This document shows, piece by piece, positions 17,948 to 26,495 of a stretch of DNA of 64,000 nucleotides. Numbering within the stretch: the first letter of the stretch is position 1; each line of letters starts with the position of its first letter. The notes under the pieces are model-generated. The model was given only the letters and a program-made list of their open reading frames with translations. It made no database searches and had not been told where the DNA came from. Origin of the DNA: Sphingobacterium haloxyli (GTDB lineage: Bacteria; Bacteroidota; Bacteroidia; Sphingobacteriales; Sphingobacteriaceae); assembly GCF_002980525.1 (NCBI RefSeq), contig NZ_PVBQ01000002.1:248001-312000 (forward strand), read 5' to 3'. A program made the position numbers and the translations under genes.

Positions 17948-18637
17948 TTATTCTTGCGCATGAACAGCAAGGTGTATCAATCGCTTTTCGTCCCGTGCCG
18001 CTTCTCCTGCCAGCCTGTTTTCTGCGTTATTTGTATCGGTATTAGGTGCTGACGCAGAAAGTTTTTGTTTTAGTTGATCAATTTGTACTTGTTGTTCTTT
18101 AATCGCTTCTACTAGATAAGGGATTATCGCTTGGTAATCTATTGCCTTGTTACCGACACTGTCGTCCGTATGTACGAGATGCGGTAACACTTTTTCCAAG
18201 TCTTGTGCAATAAAACCCGCATGCTTTATGCCGTTTACTTCGTCTCTAAAGTTAAACTCTACGCCTTTAAGCTGTTTTACCGTGGTTAATGCACTCCCAT
18301 TGTCTCCGATTGATGCAACATTAGTCTTGAACTTGGCATCTGATGTCGTAAGAACTGCTTTAACTTGAATATCAATGTAACCGCTATTAGCTGTATTATA
18401 AAATACAATTTTACCGCCTGTGGTAGTTTGAATACGAGGATCGGAAGATGCGATATTGAACCATAGCGGGCGATTGGTAAAGTTCATAGCCATCGTCCCT
18501 AAATAGGTTTCAAAAGTGTGAGCTGGCGGATTGGGTCCTTCACCGATAAGTACTCGTTTGTTCGGGAAAACTTTTAACTGTGCATATGCGGCTACTGTTC
18601 CAAACAATAGTACGCACAAGAGTGTGAAATTTTTCAT
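17948..18637 (-). CDS. Exported protein with S74 intramolecular chaperone domain
   Basis: A 229-residue exported protein. From the ATG at 18637 the signal peptide is MKNFTLLCVLLFGTVAAYAQ. A short beta-rich region (21-95) leads into a peptidase S74 / endosialidase chaperone domain. The family cleavage-site serine (S99 in TTSDAKFKTN) is present, followed by GVEFNFRDEVNG, HAGFIAQDLEKVLP and a coiled-coil tail EAIKEQQVQIDQLKQKL. In phage tail spikes this domain trimerises and cuts itself off. Here it sits on a secreted bacterial protein just upstream of a subtilisin gene. An ATG at 18697 would add 20 residues and spoil the signal peptide. No other phage genes are nearby. Confidence 0.87.
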   Translation of the reverse strand: MKNFTLLCVLLFGTVAAYAQLKVFPNKRVLIGEGPNPPAHTFETYLGTMAMNFTNRPLWFNIASSDPRIQTTTGGKIVFYNTANSGYIDIQVKAVLTTSDAKFKTNVASIGDNGSALTTVKQLKGVEFNFRDEVNGIKHAGFIAQDLEKVLPHLVHTDDSVGNKAIDYQAIIPYLVEAIKEQQVQIDQLKQKLSASAPNTDTNNAENRLAGEAARDEKRLIHLAVHAQE

Positions 18638-18885
18638 AATATAACTATTTATAATAAAAATAAACTTGTCGTGTAAGAATACGTACAAAAGGGACACAGC
18701 AAAAAAAGAAAAAAGTGCTTTTAGATCAAAAATTTAGTGCTTATTATCGACTAATATAGGAAAAATAAATAAAGAAACAAATTCAAACAAAAACGTGATG
18801 AGGCACAAACTGTGACTCGTTGTGCGCATCTTTTTTGGAATTGGAAAAAATAATACTAACTTGTTGATCAATTTATTTTACGTTT

Positions 18886-19578
18886 ATGCCTTCTTTTAAA
18901 AAGACGCTCCTAAAATATGTGCCTCTTGATAATTTTTTAAGTTATCGATCCTATTCGCAGGAAGGGGAGGATGTTGTACTACTAAGTTTTTACGAAGGAA
19001 AGAAAAAATATAGAGGTTTTTATGTAGATGTTGGTGCACATCATCCGTATCGGTTCTCCAATACAATGGCTTTTTACAAAAGGGGATGGAAAGGTATTAA
19101 CATAGAGCCAAATCCCGACGCGATGAAATGGTTTAGGTGGTTTCGAAAACGAGATGTTAATCTCAATGTCGGTATCGCGGAAAATAACGGAACGTTAACA
19201 TACTATTGTTTTAACGAGCCGGCTCTGAATGGTTTCTCAAAAAGGATATCAGAAGAACGTGATCACAGTACGAGATATTCTATTACAAACACAATAGCTG
19301 TTCCGGTTAGAAGATTAGACGCTGTTCTAGATGAACATCTTAAAGAAAATACTGAAATTGATTTTTTATCAATTGACGCAGAAGGATTTGATTTGGCTGT
19401 ATTGCAATCTAATAACTGGGTTAAATATCGACCCCGTTACATACTAGTTGAAGATAACTTTGAAATCGGTGTAGTTCCAACAACACCCATCATAGAGTTC
19501 CTCAAACAAAAAGGTTATCGCATGGTAGCAAAGACGAAAAGGACATTGTTTTTTGGTCAAGCTGAAATATTGCCATGA
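18886..19578 (+). CDS. FkbM-family methyltransferase
   Basis: A 230-residue SAM-dependent methyltransferase. The SAM-binding motif is FYVDVGAHHPYRFSNT (about 45-60), followed by INIEPNPDAM and the FkbM C-terminal pattern IDFLSIDAEGFDLAVL. Family members O-methylate sugars or polyketides; near a flippase and glycosyltransferases, a glycan substrate is the likelier choice. It is separated from the divergent S74 gene by 248 bases and from the flippase by 141, so it probably has its own promoter. Its codon use is more A/T-rich than that of the flippase gene that follows. Confidence 0.88.
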   Translation: MPSFKKTLLKYVPLDNFLSYRSYSQEGEDVVLLSFYEGKKKYRGFYVDVGAHHPYRFSNTMAFYKRGWKGINIEPNPDAMKWFRWFRKRDVNLNVGIAENNGTLTYYCFNEPALNGFSKRISEERDHSTRYSITNTIAVPVRRLDAVLDEHLKENTEIDFLSIDAEGFDLAVLQSNNWVKYRPRYILVEDNFEIGVVPTTPIIEFLKQKGYRMVAKTKRTLFFGQAEILP

Positions 19579-19693
19579 CAGATTTTCAGGATTTTGAGAA
19601 GAAAGAAAAATCTATAGTGGTAATCGATATAGGATACTACTAGAGGATATCATAAGATTGGTTTTACAGACTCATTTCTATAGAAATCTTTGC

Positions 19694-19701
19694 TAACTTT
19701 G
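19694..19701 (+). promoter_or_regulatory. Candidate -7 box for the flippase gene
   Basis: TAACTTTG matches TAnnTTTG exactly, 18 bases before ATG 19720. The same eight bases occur before the gene at 24809. No clear -33 TTG is present at 19 bases spacing. Confidence 0.45.
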
Positions 19702-19719
19702 TGACTTCAATGTCTTTGC

Positions 19720-21174
19720 ATGAGCGAGAATATCAAGCAAAATACCCTTAAAGGATTGCTTTGGAATGCTATTGACCGATTTGGATACCAATTGGTGATA
19801 ACATTGGTGGGCATCATTACCGCTCGTGTGCTTCCCGAAGAAGATTTCGGTGTAGTAGCGGTTTTGATAATCTTTACAAACATCGCCACATCTATTGTGG
19901 ACAGCGGCTTAGCAACTTCATTGGTACGTTCTCCTAAGGTTGATGAAAAAGACTATTCCAGCATGTTTGCTTTTAACCTGCTGGTCAGTGTCCTGCTGTA
20001 TCTTCTCCTTTTCTTTGCTGCCCCCTCCATAGAGCGTTTTAACAATATCGATAACCTGGCCTTATATGCTCGTGTGCTTTTCCTGCAAGTATTGACACAG
20101 TCGTTCGGTCTTGTGCAGTATGTTAAGTTATTGCGAAGTTTCGCGTTCAAGGAGACTGCGCGCATCAACGTCCTGGCCGTCGTATTTTCGGGTATATTGG
20201 TTGTCTCGCTAGCGTTGTTTGGATTTGGGGTTTGGGCTTTGCTGCTGCAGGCTCTTCTTTATTCCTGCTTCCGCACGACCATGTTATGGATATGGGGCGA
20301 CTGGCGGTTGAACTTTTTCTTTTCGGGACGCATTCTGCGTAACCATTTGAAATTCTCTTCTTCCTTTATGATGGGGAGGATACTGAGCAGATCCTTTTCG
20401 CAGGTATATTATTCGTTTATCGGAAAGCATTTTACATTACAGGACACAGGCTATTATTATCAGTCGAATAAGTGGGGAGAAACGCCCAGCATGCTGATTT
20501 CTTCCATTATACAGGGGACGACATTGACGACGTTGGCATCGATACAGAACGATTATCCACGTTTTTTAAACGCCTGCAGAAAATCGATGCAAACATTGGC
20601 TTTCGTACTATTTCCTGCCGTTTTTTGTGCTATTGCCGTTGCCGAGCCGGCCTTTGTGTTAGTGCTGACCGACAAATGGTTGCCTTCTGTGCCCTATTTC
20701 CAGCTGTTATGCTTCGCCGGCATATTTTTTTCGCTGATAGATTTAAATACCAATTTTTTAAACGTGAAAGGAAAAGCCAATTACACCCTATGGTTGGAAC
20801 TGAGTCAGCTAACATTGGCGTTGCTGGTTTTATGGCTGACCTATCCGTTTGGCATCTTGAGTATCATCTACGGCCAGATTGGGGTACGACTGGTGCTATA
20901 TGGCATCAGTACTTGGGTCAGCAGCAAGGTATATGGGTACGGTTTGTTCAAACAACTTAAGGATATAGGCCCTTCTTTTGTGGTGAGTCTGATTGCTTTT
21001 GCTGTGGTGTGGACATCGGGCTATTTTATAGGAGATACGTCCTATCTGGTTAGGCTGTTGTTACAATGCGCTATATTTGTGCTGGTTTATCTGCTGGGTA
21101 GCCACCTGATCAGCAATGTGGTGTGGTTTGAGCTCCTGGAGATAGGGAAGCGTAAGTTATCGAAGTGGAAATGA
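19720..21174 (+). CDS. Oligosaccharide flippase (MOP/Wzx-type)
   Basis: A 484-residue polytopic inner-membrane protein with about 12-14 hydrophobic segments. It starts ENIKQNTLKGLLWNAIDRFGYQL and has the polysaccharide-exporter pattern ARVLPEEDFGVVAVL near residue 45, both typical of the MOP superfamily that flips lipid-linked sugars to the periplasm. Its end overlaps the next gene by ATGA, so the asparagine-synthase-like protein is translationally coupled to it. Together with FkbM they suggest export of a modified glycan. The flipped substrate is unknown. Confidence 0.92.
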   Translation: MSENIKQNTLKGLLWNAIDRFGYQLVITLVGIITARVLPEEDFGVVAVLIIFTNIATSIVDSGLATSLVRSPKVDEKDYSSMFAFNLLVSVLLYLLLFFAAPSIERFNNIDNLALYARVLFLQVLTQSFGLVQYVKLLRSFAFKETARINVLAVVFSGILVVSLALFGFGVWALLLQALLYSCFRTTMLWIWGDWRLNFFFSGRILRNHLKFSSSFMMGRILSRSFSQVYYSFIGKHFTLQDTGYYYQSNKWGETPSMLISSIIQGTTLTTLASIQNDYPRFLNACRKSMQTLAFVLFPAVFCAIAVAEPAFVLVLTDKWLPSVPYFQLLCFAGIFFSLIDLNTNFLNVKGKANYTLWLELSQLTLALLVLWLTYPFGILSIIYGQIGVRLVLYGISTWVSSKVYGYGLFKQLKDIGPSFVVSLIAFAVVWTSGYFIGDTSYLVRLLLQCAIFVLVYLLGSHLISNVVWFELLEIGKRKLSKWK

Positions 21175-22538
21175 TAGAAACAATAAAAGGGAATTGGGTA
21201 GGATGCGGAACGGTATTCTATCATGAGAAAACAGGCGCCGTTGGTGCTTCCATAGAAGATGTTATTGACTATGCTAATCTGGAAATAGATACAAACGGGA
21301 TCGCAGCCTATCTAGATTATGGTTATGCCGTATTCGGACGTACACCTATTAAGCATGTGAAATTCCTTCTGCCTAATGAGACGTTGCGTGTAGTAGCCGG
21401 TAAGATTCAGGTAGTGGAACATGAAGACCGTGTAGTAGATGAATTAGGGAAGCAAACAAAAGAAGAAGATGTGTTGGACATGATGGAGGAGCGGGTAAAT
21501 AGTTGGGCATCATCATTTCAAGAGGATATTTTGATTCCGACCAGCGGTGGGTTTGATTCCCGCTTGCTGAATGTGTTGTTAAAGGAGCGGAACAGGATTC
21601 ACGCCTACACCTACGGAACGTCCTACAATCAAAATCTGTCGAGAGAGGTTGTTTATGCTAAAGCTCTTTCGGAGCGATTGGGTACTTATTGGCGAAGGAT
21701 AGATCTCGGTAACTTCAATTCTTACATGCCCGAATGGTATGCATTATATGGTGTATCCATAGCTGCATCCGGTACATACCACATGGAGTTCTTTGACCAG
21801 ATCGCCAACATTGAAAATCACAAGAAAATGCATCTGCTAAGTGGGATTATAGGGGATGCATGGGCGGGTGCTGTCGCTATCCCAGAAATAAACTCACTTG
21901 AATCATATCGCAAGCTTGGTCATACACATGGCATGAGTGCCGATGCAGGACAGGCAATGGATGTAGAATATAAAGAAGCTTTGGTCGCGCCACTCTTCGA
22001 AAAACAAAAGGAGCTTTTGAAAATTCCAGAATACCGCATACTGGCCACGATGCGGACGAAGATGATGATGTTGCAATTTTTGATTACATTACCGACGCAT
22101 TATGGTTTCGAAGCATATTCTCCTTTTCTGGATCAGGATATTGCTATAGCGATGCTGAACTTAGCTCCTGAAAGAAGGGCTGACAGACTGTGGCAGCGGG
22201 ATTTCTTCAAAAAGCATAATTTGTTGTTCGAAGACGAAAAGCATCAATATACCTATCAAAATTCCCTTAATTATGACGCTCTTCTTAACCACCCACTGGA
22301 GCCGTTGAATGTTTCGGTGCTGCGTGAAGTGATCCGTCCGGCCTATTTAGAATGGATTAATACCACATTGGCACGTCTGAATTGGCGGGAGCGCGTTTTT
22401 CAGACCCTCATGCACACACCGAAGGTAAAAGAAGGGCTAAAGTTACTCGGTTTTAAAAATAAGTTATTACAAGCGTATTTTGCGTATATAACCATTAAGC
22501 CGATCGAAATGATGTTATTGAGACGCGACGCGTCTTAA
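21171..22538 (+). CDS. Asparagine synthase-like protein in a glycan cluster
   Basis: A 455-residue protein with the ATP-pyrophosphatase (asparagine synthetase C-terminal) domain: PP-loop PTSGGFDSRLLN (about 119-130) and YSPFLDQDIAIAML further on. The N-terminal ~110 residues resemble a worn glutaminase (Ntn) domain. The residue after Met is Ile, not the Cys nucleophile needed to use glutamine, so ammonia release from glutamine is not expected. It may form an amide or adenylate on a sugar or lipid precursor, but this is inference. I chose the ATG overlapping the flippase stop rather than the GTG at 21165. Confidence 0.82.
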   Translation: MIETIKGNWVGCGTVFYHEKTGAVGASIEDVIDYANLEIDTNGIAAYLDYGYAVFGRTPIKHVKFLLPNETLRVVAGKIQVVEHEDRVVDELGKQTKEEDVLDMMEERVNSWASSFQEDILIPTSGGFDSRLLNVLLKERNRIHAYTYGTSYNQNLSREVVYAKALSERLGTYWRRIDLGNFNSYMPEWYALYGVSIAASGTYHMEFFDQIANIENHKKMHLLSGIIGDAWAGAVAIPEINSLESYRKLGHTHGMSADAGQAMDVEYKEALVAPLFEKQKELLKIPEYRILATMRTKMMMLQFLITLPTHYGFEAYSPFLDQDIAIAMLNLAPERRADRLWQRDFFKKHNLLFEDEKHQYTYQNSLNYDALLNHPLEPLNVSVLREVIRPAYLEWINTTLARLNWRERVFQTLMHTPKVKEGLKLLGFKNKLLQAYFAYITIKPIEMMLLRRDAS

Positions 22539-22545
22539 AAAACAT

Positions 22546-23289
22546 TTACTTCACTTCGATCTGATAGGCAAATTCCGTTAATTTAGGATGTTTGGGATCA
22601 AGGTCCGTAACGAGATAGGTGACGTCCCGTAACGGAGCGACGCGCATTTTCTGATTAGAGTTCAATTTCTCTGCAATACTGAGGATAGCGAGGTTCTTAG
22701 AACATTTAATCATTGCTCGTTTAATCTGGACAACTTCCCAGTCCGAATCTGTGATACCTTCGTCCAGCGACAAACTGTTTGTGCCAAGCAAACATAGATC
22801 TACCCGTAGATCTGAGAGCTCATTGATAACCTGCGCACCGGATACAATATTTGTGTTTCTAGATAATTTCCCACCAATAAGGATAACATCGATGTTATCT
22901 TTCTCCGCTAACTCAAGTGCAACGAGTGGGCTGATGGTAAAGAACGTACACTGAAGATCATTGGGGACTGATCGCGCCAATTCAATCATGGTTGTTCCGC
23001 CTCCTACCAATACCGTCATTCCGCTCTGTATCAGTCCGATGGCCTTGTGGGCAATCTCTTTTTTTGATTCTTTAGCATACACGTTTCCCTCCTGAAAAGG
23101 GAATTGAAAAGATTTGGATAACGCACCTCCATATACTTTTAGTACCTGGCCGTTCTCGGCTAGCTCGTTTAAATCGCGTCGTATGGTATCTTCAGACACG
23201 TTGAGCTGTACACTTAAGTCAGATGATAATACCTTGTTGTGTAGGTTTATCTGATGGATGATATAGGCTTGTCTTTCTTCTTTTAACAT
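22546..23289 (-). CDS. DeoR-family transcriptional regulator
   Basis: A 247-residue sugar-metabolism-type regulator. The N-terminal DeoR helix-turn-helix is in AYIIHQINLHNKVLSSDLSV and VSEDTIRRDLNELAENG. The C-terminal sugar-phosphate-sensing fold shows VLVGGGTTMIELARS, ILIGGKLSRNTNIVSG and LCLLGTNSLSLDEGITD. I set the start at the ATG at 23289: it opens the family motif, and the longer frame to 23436 only reads through repeat copy 4. No sugar catabolic genes are adjacent, so the target and effector are unknown. The leading hairpin of the repeat starts 15 bases upstream, so any promoter must lie within the element, unless transcription continues from asd. Confidence 0.92.
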   Translation of the reverse strand: MLKEERQAYIIHQINLHNKVLSSDLSVQLNVSEDTIRRDLNELAENGQVLKVYGGALSKSFQFPFQEGNVYAKESKKEIAHKAIGLIQSGMTVLVGGGTTMIELARSVPNDLQCTFFTISPLVALELAEKDNIDVILIGGKLSRNTNIVSGAQVINELSDLRVDLCLLGTNSLSLDEGITDSDWEVVQIKRAMIKCSKNLAILSIAEKLNSNQKMRVAPLRDVTYLVTDLDPKHPKLTEFAYQIEVK

Positions 23290-23297
23290 GATATTAC

Positions 23298-23594
23298 TTT
23301 TACCTTCTTTTTCCCCGTGAAAAAGAAGCAAAAACCTCGTCGCTTCAGATATTTGAGATAATGGATAATACGAAGAATGAGTTTCTACATACCTCAAATA
23401 TCTGGATGCGACAATTAAAGTTAAGGAGGGGATCATGCAATTGTACTATCCCCTCCTTAACCTTTGAATGCCACATGTAAAATTTATTCCTTTATTCAAA
23501 ATTTTAAAGTGGCGCTTTTTATGAACTAATGCTTACTTTGGTGTTCATGAACTCACTACGTTCGGTTTGCACAACTTTTTTCTAAAAAAAGTTG
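23298..23594 (+). repeat. Dispersed hairpin repeat, copy 4 (full, best preserved)
   Basis: Leading hairpin CTTCTTTTTC/GAAAAAGAAG (23304-23328), followed by CAAAAACCTC. Core hairpin 23339-23412: GTCGCTTCAGATATTTGAG pairs with CTCAAATATCTGGATGCGAC around a ~35-base loop holding CGAAGAATGAGTTTCTACAT. Next is a perfect 14-pair palindrome, GTTAAGGAGGGGAT/ATCCCCTCCTTAAC (23420-23461). The right end is a hairpin CAACTTTTTT/AAAAAAGTTG (23572-23594), the reverse of the leading hairpin type seen in copy 3, and it ends right at the asd stop codon. It fills the whole 305-base gap between deoR-type and asd genes. Confidence 0.78.
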
Positions 23595-24584
23595 CTAAAT
23601 TAACCCTTTTTTAAGAAGCAATTCGGCGATCTGCACCGCATTCGTTGCCGCTCCTTTTCTTAGGTTATCTGCTACAACCCAAAGATTTAATGTTTTATCT
23701 TGCGACTCATCACGACGGATACGCCCTACTAAAACCTCATCTTTTCCATGCGCATCTTTGGGCATAGGATATTGGAGATTTGCAGGGTCATCGATCACAA
23801 TGACGCCCTCTTGCTCCCCTAGTAATTGACGTACTTCCGCCAGGTCAAAATCATTTTCAAACTCTATGTTCACAGCCTCGGAATGCCCCCCCATGACCGG
23901 AATACGGACCGTCGTTGCTGTTACACGGATGGAGTCGTCACCCATGATCTTATTCGTCTCCTTGATCATTTTCATTTCCTCTTTTGTGTACCCATTGTCT
24001 TGGAATACATCAATATGAGGGATGACATTTAAGTCGATTTGATATGGATATGCTTTTTCACCATCTTTTCCTGCTCGTTCATCCATCAATTGATTAACGG
24101 CTTTTACACCCGTTCCAGTAACAGATTGATAAGTAGATACGACTACGCGTTTTATTTTATACTTCGCATGTAGCGGTTGAAGCACCACTACCATTTGGAT
24201 AGTAGAACAATTTGGGTTTGCGATAATTTTATCCGCTGCGGACAACACTTCGCCATTTACTTCCGGAACAACCAATTTTTTCGTCGGGTCCATACGCCAT
24301 GCCGACGAGTTGTCAACGACCGTAATGCCCGCTTCCGCGAACTGAGGGGCATATTCTGTTGAAGTTTCGCCTCCTGCAGAAAACAAAGCTACATCAGGGT
24401 GGAGAGCAATAGCTTCGGCTGGCGTAACGACCTTGTACTTGTTCCCCTTAAACTCGATTTCCTTACCCTTGCTCCGCTCCGATGCGACAGGAATTAACGC
24501 TGTTACCGGGAAATTACGTTCCGCTAAAACGGTCAAAATCTCTGACCCTACAAGGCCCGTTGCGCCTACTACTGCAACTTTCAT
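23595..24584 (-). CDS. asd: Aspartate-semialdehyde dehydrogenase
   Basis: A 329-residue cytoplasmic enzyme reducing aspartyl phosphate to the semialdehyde at the branch point to lysine, threonine, methionine and diaminopimelate. The NADP-binding start MKVAVVGATGLVGSEIL, catalytic C126 in NPNCSTIQ and the histidine in MGGHSEAVNIEF are all present, and the length is normal. Its stop codon directly abuts the terminal hairpin of repeat copy 4, which probably serves as its terminator. A threonine-dehydrogenase-like gene is divergent from it across 224 bases. Confidence 0.97.
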   Translation of the reverse strand: MKVAVVGATGLVGSEILTVLAERNFPVTALIPVASERSKGKEIEFKGNKYKVVTPAEAIALHPDVALFSAGGETSTEYAPQFAEAGITVVDNSSAWRMDPTKKLVVPEVNGEVLSAADKIIANPNCSTIQMVVVLQPLHAKYKIKRVVVSTYQSVTGTGVKAVNQLMDERAGKDGEKAYPYQIDLNVIPHIDVFQDNGYTKEEMKMIKETNKIMGDDSIRVTATTVRIPVMGGHSEAVNIEFENDFDLAEVRQLLGEQEGVIVIDDPANLQYPMPKDAHGKDEVLVGRIRRDESQDKTLNLWVVADNLRKGAATNAVQIAELLLKKGLI

Positions 24585-24795
24585 AATTGAATTTGTTTTA
24601 TTTGTTTAAGATGTTAAATTTTTTGCGATAAATCTAGCCTGTAAAAGTACGAAAATAAAAAGATATTTTGCAATTTATTAAATACCGTGTAATGTTTTCC
24701 TCTGAATATTTAAAGATTTGTAATTCTGGTTTTTTCTATAAAAAAAGGACAAACTAAGCAATCGATTGCTATCCAATTTTGCCTAAAAAATGCGC

Positions 24796-24803
24796 TAACT
24801 TTG
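24796..24803 (+). promoter_or_regulatory. Candidate -7 box abutting the start codon
   Basis: TAACTTTG matches TAnnTTTG, and its last base is only 5 bases before ATG 24809. Initiation about 7 bases downstream would give a leaderless or nearly leaderless message. Confidence 0.45.
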
Positions 24804-24808
24804 TCACA

Positions 24809-25756
24809 ATGAAAGAGCGTATAATAATGATTGGCGCGAATGGTCAAATTGGATCAGAGCTGGCAACAGCGCTTCGCAGTAGATTCGGTGCCGAAAATGT
24901 CATCACTTCAGACATTCGGGAACCACATGCATTAAAAGAAGATGAAATTTTTGAGATCATCAACGTATTGGACAAATCTGCATTAAAGAGTTTGTTTGAG
25001 AAATATAAGCCCACACAGGTTTATCTGCTTGCGGCCATGCTTTCTGCGACTGGTGAGAAATACCCGCAAAAAGCTTGGGATCTTAACATAAATGGTCTGC
25101 TACATGTATTGGATCTAGCATTGGAGCTTGGGATTAAGAAGATTTTTTGGCCTAGCTCCATCGCCGTTTTTGGACCGCACTCTCCCAAACAATACACGGA
25201 TCAATATTGTGTGATGGATCCTGTTAGTATTTATGGAGTCAGTAAACTGGCAGGCGAACGGCTTTGTGAATATTATCATCATAAATATGATCTAGACATT
25301 CGCAGTATTCGCTATCCGGGGATTATTTCTTGGAAAACTGCGCCGGGAGGTGGGACAACAGATTACGCTATCGATATTTTTATAGAAGCGCTCAAGCATG
25401 GTCAGTACGCGTGTTTTCTCTCTGCCAACACAGCTTTGCCCATGCTCTATATGGAAGACGCGGTGCGTGGAACTATCGAACTGATGGATACTCCTAGTGA
25501 ACAGATCTCCATCCGTTCAAGCTATAATCTCGCGGGACTATCTTTCACTCCTGCGGAGATTGCCGAAGAAATTAAAAAAATTCTTCCTAATTTTGAGATG
25601 TCTTATGTTGATTATGACCCTCGTCAAGCGATTGCCGACAGTTGGCCTGCAAGCATCGATGATTCTTTTGCGCGTAAAGATTGGAGCTGGGAACCAAAGT
25701 TTGATTTGGCGTCGATAACAGAAGACATGATTGCGAACCTCAAAACAAACGTATAA
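24809..25756 (+). CDS. GalE-like L-threonine 3-dehydrogenase
   Basis: A 315-residue NAD-dependent short-chain (extended SDR) protein. It has the Rossmann motif GANGQIGSEL, LSATGEKYPQKAWDLN, PSSIAVFGP, the catalytic YGVSK and RYPGIISWKTAPGGGTTDYA. The last three together are typical of the epimerase-like L-threonine dehydrogenases of Bacteroidota, which oxidise threonine to 2-amino-3-ketobutyrate. The GGGTTDYA signature favours this over a UDP-sugar epimerase, but sugar epimerisation is not excluded. I start at the ATG at 24809; the upstream ten residues have no family match. It lies 4 bases before yebC. Confidence 0.87.
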   Translation: MKERIIMIGANGQIGSELATALRSRFGAENVITSDIREPHALKEDEIFEIINVLDKSALKSLFEKYKPTQVYLLAAMLSATGEKYPQKAWDLNINGLLHVLDLALELGIKKIFWPSSIAVFGPHSPKQYTDQYCVMDPVSIYGVSKLAGERLCEYYHHKYDLDIRSIRYPGIISWKTAPGGGTTDYAIDIFIEALKHGQYACFLSANTALPMLYMEDAVRGTIELMDTPSEQISIRSSYNLAGLSFTPAEIAEEIKKILPNFEMSYVDYDPRQAIADSWPASIDDSFARKDWSWEPKFDLASITEDMIANLKTNV

Positions 25757-25760
25757 AACA

Positions 25761-26486
25761 ATGGGCAGAGCCTTTGAATTTAGGAAAGAAAGAAAATTTA
25801 AACGTTGGGCCAAAATGGCCGTGCAGTTTACACGCTTAGGAAAAGAGATAGCCATCGCGGTAAAAGAGGGCGGTCCACATCCGGAAAATAACTCCCGTTT
25901 GCGTACTGCCATTCAAAATGCTAAAGCGGTCAACATGCCGAAAGATCGTGTTGAAGCAGCTATCAAAAGGGCTTCTGAAAAGGACGCGAAAGGGTATGAA
26001 GAATATGTTTATGAAGGATATGGTCCACATGGCGTACCAGTTTTGATAGAAACGGCAACTGATAACACCAACCGTACGGTGGCAAACATTAGAAGTTATT
26101 TTACCAAATCGGGCGGTTCATTGGGCAAAACAGGATCGCTTGATTTTATCTTCCAACGAAAATCGATTTTTCGATTTGGGGCCACGGAAGACCTGGATGT
26201 AGAAGAATTGGAACTAGAACTTATTGATGGAGGACTGGAAGAGCTATATGTAGAAGCCGATGAAGAAGGTAATGATATTGTCGTTGTTCAAACCTCGTTT
26301 GAGGACTTTGGGAATATGCAAAGCCTTTTAGAGCAAAAGGGGGTTGAAGTGAAATCTGCCAAATTAGAACGTATTGCTTTATCCCATACTGCATTAGATG
26401 AAGAACAGGCTGCCGATGTGCTCAAACTGATCGATAAGATCGAAGAGGATGACGATGTACAGGCGGTATATCATAATATGGAGTAA
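25761..26486 (+). CDS. YebC/PmpR family translation or transcription regulator
   Basis: A 241-residue protein of the YebC (TACO1) family. In different studies members are described as DNA-binding regulators or as factors helping ribosomes through proline stretches. The N-terminal signature MGRAFEFRKERKFKRWAKM is a Bacteroidota variant of the usual MAGHSKWANI start, and VNMPKDRVEAAIKRA, YEGYGPHGVPVLIE, ATDNTNRTVANIRSYF and FTKSGGSLG follow. It lies 4 bases after the dehydrogenase gene and 9 before the repeat-protein gene, so the three look co-transcribed. The long frame's extra ten residues are rejected. Confidence 0.92.
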   Translation: MGRAFEFRKERKFKRWAKMAVQFTRLGKEIAIAVKEGGPHPENNSRLRTAIQNAKAVNMPKDRVEAAIKRASEKDAKGYEEYVYEGYGPHGVPVLIETATDNTNRTVANIRSYFTKSGGSLGKTGSLDFIFQRKSIFRFGATEDLDVEELELELIDGGLEELYVEADEEGNDIVVVQTSFEDFGNMQSLLEQKGVEVKSAKLERIALSHTALDEEQAADVLKLIDKIEEDDDVQAVYHNME

Positions 26487-26495
26487 TTGTTCGTG

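Noticed and set aside
17948..18637. Prophage remnant suggested by the S74 domain
   Set aside because: There is a signal peptide, the neighbours are secretion and glycan genes, and no other phage gene is present. S74 domains also occur on bacterial surface proteins.
20472..20960. 162-residue plus-strand frame inside the flippase gene
   Set aside because: It is out of frame with a well-supported membrane transporter and has no start context or homology that I can see.
23290..23436. N-terminal extension of the DeoR regulator by 49 residues
   Set aside because: The extension is a translation of repeat copy 4, and the family begins at the ATG at 23289.
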